Made by a program: the position numbers and the translations under genes
The notes under the pieces: generated by a model
The model's input: the letters and a program-made list of their open reading frames with translations, nothing else
What the model was told of the DNA's origin: nothing
The model's database searches: none
Shown here: positions 44,578-55,085 of the stretch, piece after piece
Position numbering within the stretch: position 1 is the first letter of the stretch
Layout of the letters: the number at the start of each line of letters is the position of its first letter
Origin: Asterella californica
Lineage: Eukaryota > Streptophyta > Marchantiopsida > Marchantiales > Aytoniaceae
DNA: 64,000 nucleotides
Assembly (NCBI GenBank): GCA_036924285.1
Contig: JAYKYS010000001.1
Location: 33,479,501 to 33,543,500 of the forward strand
Direction of reading: 5' to 3'

Positions 44578-46109
44578 TCAAAATGCTGAAATCTCCGTCA
44601 CCACCGTAACCATAACTTGCGTAACCCCGCTCCTACTGAGCTCACCTATCTCCTACTAGGACGGTCAAGATAAGAGCAACCTGTACCTGCCATCACCACA
44701 TGCAGCCTCTCACGGTCGGTTGATCGTCACTCAGACCGCACCGTGAGAGAAACAAAGATAGTCTGATTGGTCCGCAACTCCAACCTCACTACCGACAGCA
44801 AACTGGAGTGAACTCACTCCGAAAATCAAGCGACAACACAAACAAACGCGGCGCACAAACAGGAAGCAGAATATGGAGGGGTTCCAACCACAAGAAGTCC
44901 AAACGATAACCCTCCACACTCAAACATTCACAAAAAGAGAAACCCAACCCCATCCGAACTGACGCCTCCTCTTCGATGATCACATGCACAGTATATGATC
45001 ACCAATCGTCGTAACTGCTACTTAAGGTCACTAACTAGATGTCCACACTTCTAGTAGCTCCAAAAATATCTACGTGGTAGCTCTACTAGCTTACCCAAGA
45101 CAACTACCACCAACTGTCTCCATACGCGTCTCTACGGTATAAGCAAACACTACCACAACTATAGCTTCCCCTAATACTGTGAGGTCGCCCTACCACCCCT
45201 CTAGGAACATACGAGAAGGTCTCTTACTACCTTGAACAAGTCCATAAGTACTTGCACGCATCCCTAGAAGACACCAAGAGCTATTGGTCTAGTGGTAAAG
45301 CCAAAGCTAAGACTACAAAGTTAAGTGTTCAGGTCTAGGAATAGTGTTGGGATGGGTGACCAGCTGGTTTTACACTTCCCACACAACTGAAACTTGCATA
45401 CCTCTCTCACGCACGCCAGCAAGCTGGCTTGCGGCGGACTCGGGCTCGGGCTCCGCTCTGTCTCCGCACTCTCGCACTCCGCTCTCACGCCTCCGCACTC
45501 ACGCACCTATGCTCCTCGAAGTTGGGTAGGAGAAGAAACTCGAGCCAAACACCACAAAGAAAGATGTGTATGAAGAGGACACACCCAAAATAGCAACTCG
45601 GAGGTCAAAATTGTACTCCAAAAGATCGAAATCTGCCAAATTGGCACTCGCAGGCGAGTTTATGTCAGATTTTAGATCACCTACGACCTTCTTCAGCTTG
45701 TAACTTCTTCGATCTTTCACCAAATCGAATGATTTCTGGTGCGTTGGAATCGTCTTCTCAGCACGCACCTACTGCTCTCTTCAACCCCAGAAATTGTTGA
45801 CTCACGGCAACTCCACATCCGCCGACGCATTTCTGCCGACCTCAAATTGACACAAATCGACCACACCAACCCGTCACAGGAAATTCCAGCAGCGCTTCTG
45901 CACTACCTCACCACCAAATCGACCAAGAACAGGTTCAAACGACAGCAATCTTCACAGCGATTGATCACCCAACCAAAAAGAACCACTCCGCGCACGCGCG
46001 CACCCGAAAATTGAAGCTACCAACGATCTGCCCACTTCGGAGATACCACCGGCTCAAATCCGCGACCTGAAAGCTCTCAATCAGACCTTGCAATCTGAGT
46101 TCTTTGAGT
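44578..46109 (-). other. Leader of element B
   Basis: Counterpart of 1273-3023 in element A, without a conserved frame. It contains the antisense 5S/tRNA-like segment (45281-45366, plus strand) and the same GC-rich low-complexity stretch (about 45420-45510). Confidence 0.65.
45281..45366 (+). repeat. 5S rRNA-derived and tRNA-like segment in element B leader
   Basis: ATTGGTCTAGTGGTAAAGCC is followed by GTTAAGTGT, 13 nt, TAGT, 4 nt, GGATGGGTGACC. Spacing equals that of 5S rRNA. It is antisense to element B, as in element A. Confidence 0.55.
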
Positions 46110-46401
46110 GATAAACGATATGTACTCACTCCACCATGCCAACGGGCATTAAACAGTCACTAAAGTCGAGTCAAATCCACTCTCTGCTCTTAGAGACTCC
46201 AGATTGCACTCACAAAGACTATCCACCAGAGCTAGGAGCTTGAAAGCTCAACTCGAAGAACTAAGGCCTCCAAGCCCTACCTGCAAAGTATACCCCTAGT
46301 GAGCTCTCTCATCAACTCGTCCTAACGGCACTAACAGCCTCATCGAGATTCGTCACTCCACACTCGGTCACCCTAGTCGAGGTGCCCAAACTGACGTGAC
46401 A
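46110..46401 (-). repeat. Element B terminal repeat A1 (5' end)
   Basis: A ~292-bp A block starting TGTCACGTCAG on the minus strand and not accompanied by a B block. Host DNA follows at 46402. This repeats the arrangement of element A. Confidence 0.8.
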
Positions 46402-46686
46402 GTGATCAGAGATTTACTTGACTTTATTTCTAAAATTTTGGTAGGATTTGTTTTGAATTCACTGTTCTTAACTTTGTGTTACTTGATCGCACATCTAACT
46501 GGTAACAGCAAGTTTAATAGATTTATCGTTATGTAAAAACATTGAGCTAAGTTTAGATAAAGCAATCTGGATTGATAATCTATTATAAATATATTTAAAA
46601 TTAATTTATCTTCGTGTAAATATATTACTGATGACTAACATACATTCTTTTTTCTTGATGACATGACATTTTCGCAAAGTTTCGCT

Positions 46687-46776
46687 TGCATATTCACCTC
46701 CTTTGGAAGAGGTCAATATCCAAGAGTTTAATTTAATACTGAACCTTTTTGTAGAAAAGGTTAGGTATTAAATTAA
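46687..46776. repeat. Two-hairpin dispersed repeat, copy 6
   Basis: Hairpin 1 at 46687-46722 (TATTCACCTCC...GGAAGAGGTCAATA). Hairpin 2 at 46727-46776 has long arms (TTTAATTTAATAC and GTATTAAATTAAA) with an inner AACCTTTT/AAAAGGTT pair. Confidence 0.65.
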
Positions 46777-46927
46777 AGTATTAATGATTATAGTTTCTCA
46801 TACTTATATTTTAAAAAAACCTGATAGTCGAGTCAAGATTTATGATTTATTTCTTGTTTTTCTTATGTTTCCAAGTATGAACTAATAATTAACATTCAAA
46901 AAAAATTAATTATTTTATTCACGTAAT

Positions 46928-47183
46928 ATATATCTTTTATTTAATATTTATTTATTTCCCCGATAACATTAAACGAGCAAAAGCTTCCAGAAGTTAATCG
47001 AGAATGTATATTTGACCTACTAAACTTGCTATAGCCAAAGGTGTGATCAAGTGACATATATCTTTTATTTAATATTTATTTATTTCCCCGATAACATTAA
47101 ACGAGCAAAAGCTTCCAGAAGTTAATCGAGAATGTATATTTGACCTACTAAACTTGCTATAGCCAAAGGTGTGATCAAGTGAC
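46928..47183. repeat. Perfect 2 x 128-bp tandem duplication
   Basis: 46928-47055 and 47056-47183 appear identical at every position by eye. Each contains TTTCCCCGATAACATTAAAC and ends GTGATCAAGTGAC. The identity implies a very recent duplication, or an assembly duplication. Confidence 0.9.
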
Positions 47184-48064
47184 ACAAAGTTAAAGAGTGA
47201 AGTTCAAGAGTGAAGTTCAAGTCAAACAAAAGTATCAAGGGTGGGGTCAAGTAAATTTCTGTATTAGTGATTGGTGCCGAGTTTATACCAACGAAAACGG
47301 TACTCAGAAAGATACAAATCTTTCATATCCGACAATGCCTTGCGGCACTTCGTTCCGGAAGAATAAGTGACAATGTTAACTGCAAATAAACGGAAGAACG
47401 TATCAAAACGTGCCATGTCGGTTGTTGCGCCATAGTAGAAAACCAGTCATAGACTGGAATCAACCTCGAATTAGTAGTCCTGTTTTGGTTTGGCTTCGAG
47501 TAATTAACGGATCAGATCCTTCACAAGAAAAAGGCATGCTAGATGAGGTTACCTTGAGAGGATACAACGGGGTTCTCAAGGAAACGGCGCGTACTTGGAA
47601 GGTTTCTGTAGCTTGCTTATTCCCTGCTGATAGAAGTCGATGGGAGAAGTGGGCAATATTTCTCAAATTTCTTTGTCACATTATCCTCTCGATTGAAGTT
47701 GAGCATTTTCAAAACGTACAAATTAGGAGTGAGCTCACGCAGTGACTCACAGAGGCTTTACAGGGAAGCCTTCATTTTCGTGCCTGCTATGCTGAAGTCT
47801 GAGCTTTCTAGCGCCTATAGGCATTAAGCCTGCAAAGCTTCAAACATGTTCGCCGATTAACTTGCAGTTTCAACTTCCACTTTACCGTTTCCTCAGAGTA
47901 GTGCATATGGAATCATTTACTGTCCCCGCTGAGGAGCCCTGGTTCAGGGCTGTGTGGACATGCTGGTCGCTCTCTTCTGTACAAACCGTCTTCCAAAATT
48001 GTGTATAACTGCAGGTTCTACCACATGACGAACTCTTCCATTCAAAGATTGAACTGGTACAAAA

Positions 48065-51000
48065 TCAGCCGAGCCGGTAGGTGGTTCTCAGAGTTCTGAG
48101 CGTAGGGTGCAGTTCAGGTGAAGCTTTCATGAAGACTTCATCCCATACCTTCCCGAGATCTGCAAAGGATTATCATTTTCATGTCAATACAATCGCACTA
48201 TAACTACTTAAGTTAAGCGAAAAATGGGTCTTCAGTATGAGACCAAAGGTACTCAGTGCTACACAAGATTCTCACCTGTCTTGTCTTTGGCCGATATGAA
48301 CATAACAGTCATGCTAAATCTCCCAACCTTCGTCAAGTTCTCCAAGATTTGTACTGCAAGGCTAGCATCATCCCTGCAGGACTATATGATATTTGTGAGC
48401 TTATGAGGAAAGCGACTATTAACATTAGACCCATGGAAGAGATTCATCCTATCTGGTCCCTTACTAGACTGGCATCGTAATCTCAAGACCAGGCGAGAAA
48501 TGTCTGATGGATACGTACGGAAACAGAAGTTCAAGGCAACGCATAATCTCCACTAACACTGTTGCACCAAGAGAATCCTTAAACACTCCTGGAAGAGAAG
48601 CAGGATCCATGACCTGCAAAAGAGACAACATTGTCCATCAACATTGTATCTCTCCACACATCTCCTCATAACATGACACAAACCTCACCAACGCTCGAGC
48701 TTCCTTGTTCTTTTAGAGAGTCCCGGAAAAAGTTTCCAACTGGAGAAGAACATAACCAACCTTCATAAGTCGAGACTGGGCATCGCGATTCCCATCGAAG
48801 CCTTTCCACAAGGTTTCGAACTCATACGCCGTCCTGGGAGCGGCAAACCTGCGCACTGCTGTCATAGCAGCTGCGGCTGCCGCTCGGGCAGCGGCCTTCT
48901 GTATAGCTCCCGCGTCAACGGATTTCTTCTCAATCTTATTCTGCAGGCGGAACAATTTAAAATGGTCAGTGACAAGGACAACCAAAACATATACTGTATG
49001 AATGATAATGATCTAAAGTATTTCTAGTTTATACAGCCGAACAAATGGTTTCTTCTCTTCAAACATTTGCCAATGACTGGACTTTCTGAAGAGGTCAGAC
49101 TGTAGAAGAGGGAAAAAGCTTCAAAGAGAGAAACATGTAACAAAACAACCATATCGTAAAGAGACACCTGCTCTGATGTGTTGCCCTTCGAGTGTGGATT
49201 AGCTGTCGAAGGTCTTGGTGCCGACGTTGAATCTACTTGCGTGATGGGAACCTTTGCTTTTTCATTTGTACCAAAAGATTCCATATCTCCAGCGAGGCCG
49301 GCGTTGCCAGTTTTAGTGCTGTTACTCTTGGGCACTGCATGTTCAGGAAGCGATTTTGATGATTCCTTGACGAGAGTGGACTTGGCCGCCACCGACGCTT
49401 GTGGTGAAGTCTTGCTTTCTTTCGAAACTTCTTTCACCCTGACAGGTACCTCCACCTGTGATAGCTTGGATCCTGTGGTCTGCACGAACAAAAACAGGTT
49501 ACAAGATGAAGCAACATATTACCATAAGCTACTACTGGCGATCAGAACAACTAATGAAGTAAAGACGTGGTGGTGGAACACATCACAGAGTCGACAGCGT
49601 CACATTCTGGGATCCAGGGCGTAGACACATACTTTCTCATAGAGCTCTCTCGCTTCTACGTACTGCTTCTTCAACTCTTTGTTTTCAGGTTCCAGTCGTA
49701 GTGCAAATTCAAAGTCTGCAGGATGCGTATAAGTGAGATCCTAAATGTTCAGACGCATGCCGAACCAAAAAGGTTACTGTGGGCAAATTTCCTGCATATT
49801 CCTTGTGACAAAGCATCGATATGTCAGGGAAACATCCTGCACAAGACGTGATCAGAGAAAAGGAAAAGAAATCTACTCCGCAGAAACAGAGTCGAACCTT
49901 CAACGGCCGGTAAGAGTTTCTTGAGCTCTTTCCTCGCCGTGCCGCGGCGAGCATATGCTTTGGTATAACGATCGTCCAAAGAGATCGCCTCTGTACAATC
50001 GTCCTCTGCTTCCTGGAACCTGTCTTCATCCGTATCAACAGCAGAGAGCTGCATGAGCTCGCACTGACACACAAGTAAACACAACACCAACTAATATATA
50101 TATATATACTGTGCTTAATGCAATACTACAATGTAAGATCAAGACTGAAGCAATGAACGGATATATCTTGACAAATCCAGCATAGAGTTTAACAACCAGT
50201 GTCCTTATCTCCATATGCAAACTGAAACAATAATTCTTCGATCAAATCCATCAAACCGCGACACACTCACTTTTTAATCTTAAGTGCTGCCATGGCTCTG
50301 TTTGCATACGCAACTGCGGTTGGCTGCAAAGCTATGCTCCGTGAGTAGCAGTCTATAGCTCTAACATACTTCCCTTCTTTGAAGTAGTCATTTCCCTGGA
50401 GTAATGAAAGAAAATACTTTATTAGTTACAATTTCTTACTGTAGAATAAATACGCAGATAAAAGTTAGATATTTGGTGTAGCCTACAAACGAATCAAGAT
50501 CTGTACAGACCAGCTCTTTTTCAGAGGTTGCGGTCGGTATCCCTTCGTCATACGTAGAAAGTCGTTCAACGGTTCCTAGACCTCGACCAAAGAGCTTTCC
50601 TGGTTCCATGGCCTCAGTTCTTTCAAGAGTCTCCGGTTTGTTGGCCTTCTCTCCAGTTTTGCTCCTCTTTGACTGAGATCCACGTACAGGGGGTATTATC
50701 TTTTCCTGTATCTTCTTGGTCCTTTGGTCTCCCTCATCCTGGTCCTCTTCATCAATCTCCTTCAAAGCTGCATCCTAGTAGAAGGCCAAGGACATGAGAA
50801 TCACACTAAGTACACACTTCATTCGGTTGTAACATTAGAAGAAATGCTTTCGATATATCCATATTATGTCGTCATACAGACTAGTGACCAAGGAAAGAGA
50901 ACAGAGTGAAACTCACGACTTGCGAGAAGGAGAGAACAAAACAACAGATGGCCTATAACATCGAGTTCTAAGCCAAGACATACCGAAGAGGCATACCCCA

Positions 51001-52969
51001 AAGCAAACGAGAAAAAGAGATGGGACAAGAAAGTCCAGGTGTAGGTTCAATGACTGTGGACTGGATTTGACCTAAGCAGCAAAGCATGCGATGTGAACCC
51101 AGATCCATTACGAGCTTCGACACAACTAAACCTGGAATAGTCTGGTACCTAACAATTCTTAACGGTGGAATTCTATCAATCGATTCCTGTAGACGAATTA
51201 ATAATGTGAGCGACAGCAAATAATGGATTTCGCGTCCTGGACAGTGATCTAACCGCAAGACTTCTTCATACGCTCAGCATATGTTTACGCTCTATCCATG
51301 ACTGTTTATGGATATGCGCCATCTGATGAGACAACCACATCTAGAAATAGAAAATGGTAGATCACACACCACATCAAACTTATCCCACTTGTCTCGGAAA
51401 TAGTCATACGTGTGACTCGCAGCGATTGTACCGGGCTTGCTGACCGGGGCCTGGCTCTTTTCCTTCTTGTCACTTGCATTCACTGTACTTCGAGCATTCT
51501 TGATTTTACCCTTCCCGTTTGCTGTCACTTGGCTTCCCTTCCCTTCATCTTGGACGGTAATGGAGGGGTTCTTCCGTGGAGCGGGGATCTATTGAAAACA
51601 AGGCGTAATTAACGTCTCGGTTACGAATGAGATGCCTACTTGCTACATCATGGAAAACAACCTCCACAAATACACAGCACCGATGACACCTAGAGAAGAG
51701 CACAAAGCTAAAGTAGACAACATGACGCAACTGACTGGAATCAATTGCAACAATCAACCAAATATGTAGGTGTTCTAACGATTAACTTCTCCTACGTGAA
51801 CTTCAATTATAATCCACCGTCACAATGTCACTAGCGGCATATCTTCTTCTGAGTTCAAAACGAGACAGCGATACCGCACTTGCACGTCCTGTAAATATGC
51901 TAGGAACTACTATTCCATCTTTACTCAACAAGATAGAAAATTATCAATCACCTTCACAGGAAATGAGAAGCGATCAAACAAAGCAAAACTCACATTCGAC
52001 TAGACCTAGTCTGAAAGCTCTTACAGTAATGCAACTAGCAGTAGTAGGTGCGTTCAAGCCTTGTCTGGTGTGAACTAATAAGCAGTTGTCGGATGTTCAA
52101 ACAAAGGGTCCACGAATGATGCTACGGTGTTGTAGCGCCATTCCTTCAAGTTAGTAAACGGGACCCGTCTGCAGCAAACTAGCGACAACAGCCAAATAAC
52201 TCTACGCCTGACATTGAACAACATTCAGGTGCCATTTTACTAGGAGTACAGAGATGAAGTGTTCGTGAGGTTTACCACATCTGAGCCATTGGAGGTTGGT
52301 TGACCCTTAAGTTTCTTTTCCTTCTCCTTGACTGTGTTCTCCCAACCCTTCAGATCCTTCAAAAATTCGTGTAATTCCTGGAAACATCCTCATTCCCATC
52401 AGAGGCAGGATTAGCCTAGTAAAGCCAACACCAAACTACAAACCCGGCAGGAACAAGCTACACACTCCAGCTGCAGGGTACTTCATCAACGATAGTTACT
52501 GGAAATGCCGACGGGATGGTAATCTGGTAATCTGGTGAAGGCAGCAATCCCGGACACTGGCATATCCGTCATATATGGTAATTGAAACAAAGATCGTAGT
52601 TGCCGTAGATTACGGGTATATACAGAGGGTGAACACAAGATCGGTTGGTGCCTCAGACAGGCAATTTCAAATTTACCAGACAAGTTATCTGAAGTGTTTT
52701 TGCGTTATTGTCACTCTGGTTACATGGGAAATGTTAGATGTTCCGCTACCACTTTACCCCTTTCGGACACTTCAAGATTTACTGAACTTCAATAATGGGA
52801 TGACACAACCTCAGTATTCATTCATGCAATCAAGAAAACTGGCACACGACTGATAATAGGCAACCACTTCTGGGTGATGTCCCGTACGGCAGACCAAAAT
52901 TCCAAATTTACAAATGCAGGGTACAGGAAGTACGAGGGTGTTTTCACGAATCTGCATTTGCACATCCAT
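48065..52969 (-). CDS. RPAP3: RPAP3-like TPR co-chaperone
   Basis: Minus-strand exons read by eye: 52276-52377, 51370-51588, 50511-50774, 50271-50395, 49898-50019, 49633-49715, 49168-49479, 48761-48940, 48519-48613, 48276-48373 and 48065-48159. They join in frame (1695 nt, stop TGA). A first exon at 52934-52969 supplies a possible Met but is tentative. In order: an N-terminal ELHEFLKDLKGWE segment, DKWDKFDVDAALKE, three TPR helices (ELGNDYFKEGKYVRAIDCYS, AVAYANRAMAALK, AYARRGTARKEL), a Ser/Lys-rich linker, and a C-terminal RPAP3_C domain (PRTAYEFETLWKGF, QILENLTKVGRFSM, KVWDEVF). RPAP3 proteins link Hsp90 to the R2TP complex for assembly of RNA polymerase II, PIKKs and snoRNPs. About 565-576 residues, normal for the family. 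Confidence 0.88.
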
Positions 52970-53753
52970 GTTAGCGGATCACCGAAGCACTCTCTGCACT
53001 GCTGCTTTGCTCTTCTCTGCTGTGGTCACTCCTACGAACTGAATCAATCTCTCCGACCTGTCCGTTACTACCAACACCACCATCAGAATTGGCCTCAGAA
53101 AAGGAATAAACTGCACCTCAAAATAATTCAAAACTTTCTCGCTCACCCAAACCTTGACCTCCCAACCACTCCACCCAATTTCTCCCAGCTCCTCTTCTCA
53201 GCCTCCAGTTTCAATCATGCTTCATGAGACTACATACTGACGTTTAACGGACGATGGACCGGAGCAGCTTGTAGCCTGTCCCTCAGCGCTCTCCACCCTC
53301 AGCAGCGGATTATTGCTTCAGTTTCCTAAGCTGTCTGTGCCTGTCATCTCAATTTTGAACGTCACGACCGTCACCTGTTACACCAATCCCGTATGTTACG
53401 GATACTTGAGCTTCCGTTCTCGTAACAGTTACAGCCATTTGTTGCCTTCTGCTAGAAGTCCTTACATGAGGCGTTCCTCCTTTCATCACCTAAATGTAGA
53501 GTTATTGGTGGGTCCATCCAACTTCCACGGCGTATAGATGGTCCTGGGTTGAAGCAGAGGAATCAAGTGTACTAGGACAAGCCAGGATCCAGGGACAATC
53601 ACATAAAACCACCTCAGTTCCAAGTGGAAACACGCGACGCAATGAAATAGCAAACGGATGGAAAGACCCCATCAAGCCTTACAAGGGAAAGAAGTACCTG
53701 AAGGCCCAAGCAACTAACGTCCCGAAGGGAAGAACACCGGGGCTAAGCCCCAC

Positions 53754-53801
53754 TATCAGTAGCTCTAAGGTCGCGTATCGCCTGCCTTAGAGCTACTGAT
53801 A
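53754..53801. repeat. Perfect hairpin, 17-bp arms
   Basis: TATCAGTAGCTCTAAGG and its exact complement flank a 14-nt loop. There is no U-run terminator and no coding context. Confidence 0.75.
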
Positions 53802-53990
53802 ACACACGGGTAAGTCAAAATTTCTGTATAAAATAGGTGCGCAATTGTTCTCTTGTGAGTCTCTGTAGAGTAATGAAAACTCGCTGTCTAAAAAACATAG
53901 TCAGGGTGGAAGAGACCGCGCGGGATAGCCAGGCTTGGCTACACCCCCGTAGCAAAAAGAGAAAATGTGATACCATTGACGTCTCTCATG

Positions 53991-54236
53991 ACAAACTCTA
54001 ACAGAATCTCAAAAAAAGATGTCAAATTCTAAAGTTATCGATCGGTATATCTCCAAAGCAAGAGGATGAGACGATGTCTCACCTGCATACTCTTATACTT
54101 GTTCACTTTCGTTGATAAGCTCTGGTACAATCTCAAAAGAAGACGTTTAACTCTAAAACTATCAATTCTTATATCACCAAGGCTAAGGGGATGAAGCGAT
54201 GTCTCACCTGCATATCTTTATACTTTGATCACCTTC
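53991..54236. repeat. Two diverged ~124-bp tandem units
   Basis: Both units contain ACAATCTCAAAA-like sequence, a CTAAA.TATC block and GCGATGTCTCACCTGCATA or its variant. They start near 53991 and 54114. Confidence 0.6.
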
Positions 54237-54970
54237 GCTGCTGCTGTCACGTCTGCATGCCACCTGGAGATGAATGATCACATGTGCCGTCATTGAGTCC
54301 TGTGTCGGATCTGTGACAATCACATCTGCCACTGAGACCTGATACTACGTCATCGTGTACAAGTCAGCTCTCACTGATCCTTCCGTCTGAAAATTCTTCA
54401 TGTCATTAATCACTCTTCCGTGCTAAGACAAACACGACGTCTCTGATGACATCATGCGTAGCTATCCGCTCTCCACCGTGAGACAACGAACAAGGTTTCG
54501 AGTTCCAAGCAAGCAACAACAGCCTTGTGTCCATGCACTGGAAAGGAGAGAAAGAAAGAAGGATTCTACATTGAGGTGCACGAAGATAATAAAAAAAGCA
54601 TGCGTGCAGAAGCACCATGAACAAGCAAGAGAAATGTAAAAGAAGGACTGAAAACTAAGCTAAGTATCAAGTAGTAATTCCATTATACAACAAGATCTAA
54701 GAAAGAGACAGTCAAATTTCCGGAAAGAGTAGAGATTGTGATGAGAATACCACCGGAGGTTGCTCGGCAAAAGAACGTAACAGAGCATTAACGTGAAGTA
54801 AACGTTTATGCTCTATTGAAATCAAAATCCGTAATGATTGAAATTGTGTCTTGACGCGCAGAAGCGATCCTCTGGTGTTCTTTCATCGAAATGTGGATCA
54901 GACGATAACGAGAAAAGAAATATATCCTTTGTTGCTCGTCCATCGATTTCGAAATTCGGAAAATAAGAAA

Positions 54971-55085
54971 GAGAAGCGATTCTATGATGTATGGTGAAAG
55001 AAACGTTCTTCTAATGATGTCCACGAAATAAAGAAGAGAAGTGATTCTATGATGTTCGCTGAAAGAAGCGTTCTTCTAATGCTCA
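54971..55085. repeat. Two ~65-bp tandem units
   Basis: GAGAAG.GATTCTATGATGT and GAAAGAA.CGTTCTTCTAAT recur 65 bp apart. More degenerate relatives (AGAAGCGATC, GCTCGTCCATCGATTTC) lie on either side. Confidence 0.55.

Larger units (their letters stand above)
26982..46401 (-). mobile_element. Element B: older relative of element A, split by element C
   Basis: On the minus strand B has the same parts in the same order as A: A1 (46110-46401), leader, gag, zinc knuckles, protease, methyltransferase, RT, RNase H, integrase, PHD domain, B1 (27384-27491), A2 (27091-27382), B2 (26982-27089). Without the nested element C (34296-43976) it is about 9.7 kb. Its B1 and B2 differ at roughly a tenth of positions, so it is much older than A. 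Frames are broken throughout by stops and shifts. Flanks (gtgc left, gtga right) could be a mutated 4-bp target duplication. The ends are again TGTC-type inverted. Confidence 0.88.
46402..48064. other. Intergenic between element B and the RPAP3-like gene
   Basis: AT-rich DNA with one hairpin pair and a perfect tandem duplication. An open frame at 47410-47745 has no recognisable domain. The last few hundred bases include the 3' UTR of the RPAP3-like gene, which is transcribed leftward. Confidence 0.5.

Noticed and set aside
47410..47745. 111-codon frame between element B and the RPAP3-like gene
   Set aside because: No known domain, and no exon structure linking it to the RPAP3-like gene on the other strand.
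48224..48480. Plus-strand frames over the end of the RPAP3-like gene
   Set aside because: They are antisense shadows of exon 48276-48373, which encodes part of the RPAP3_C domain on the minus strand.
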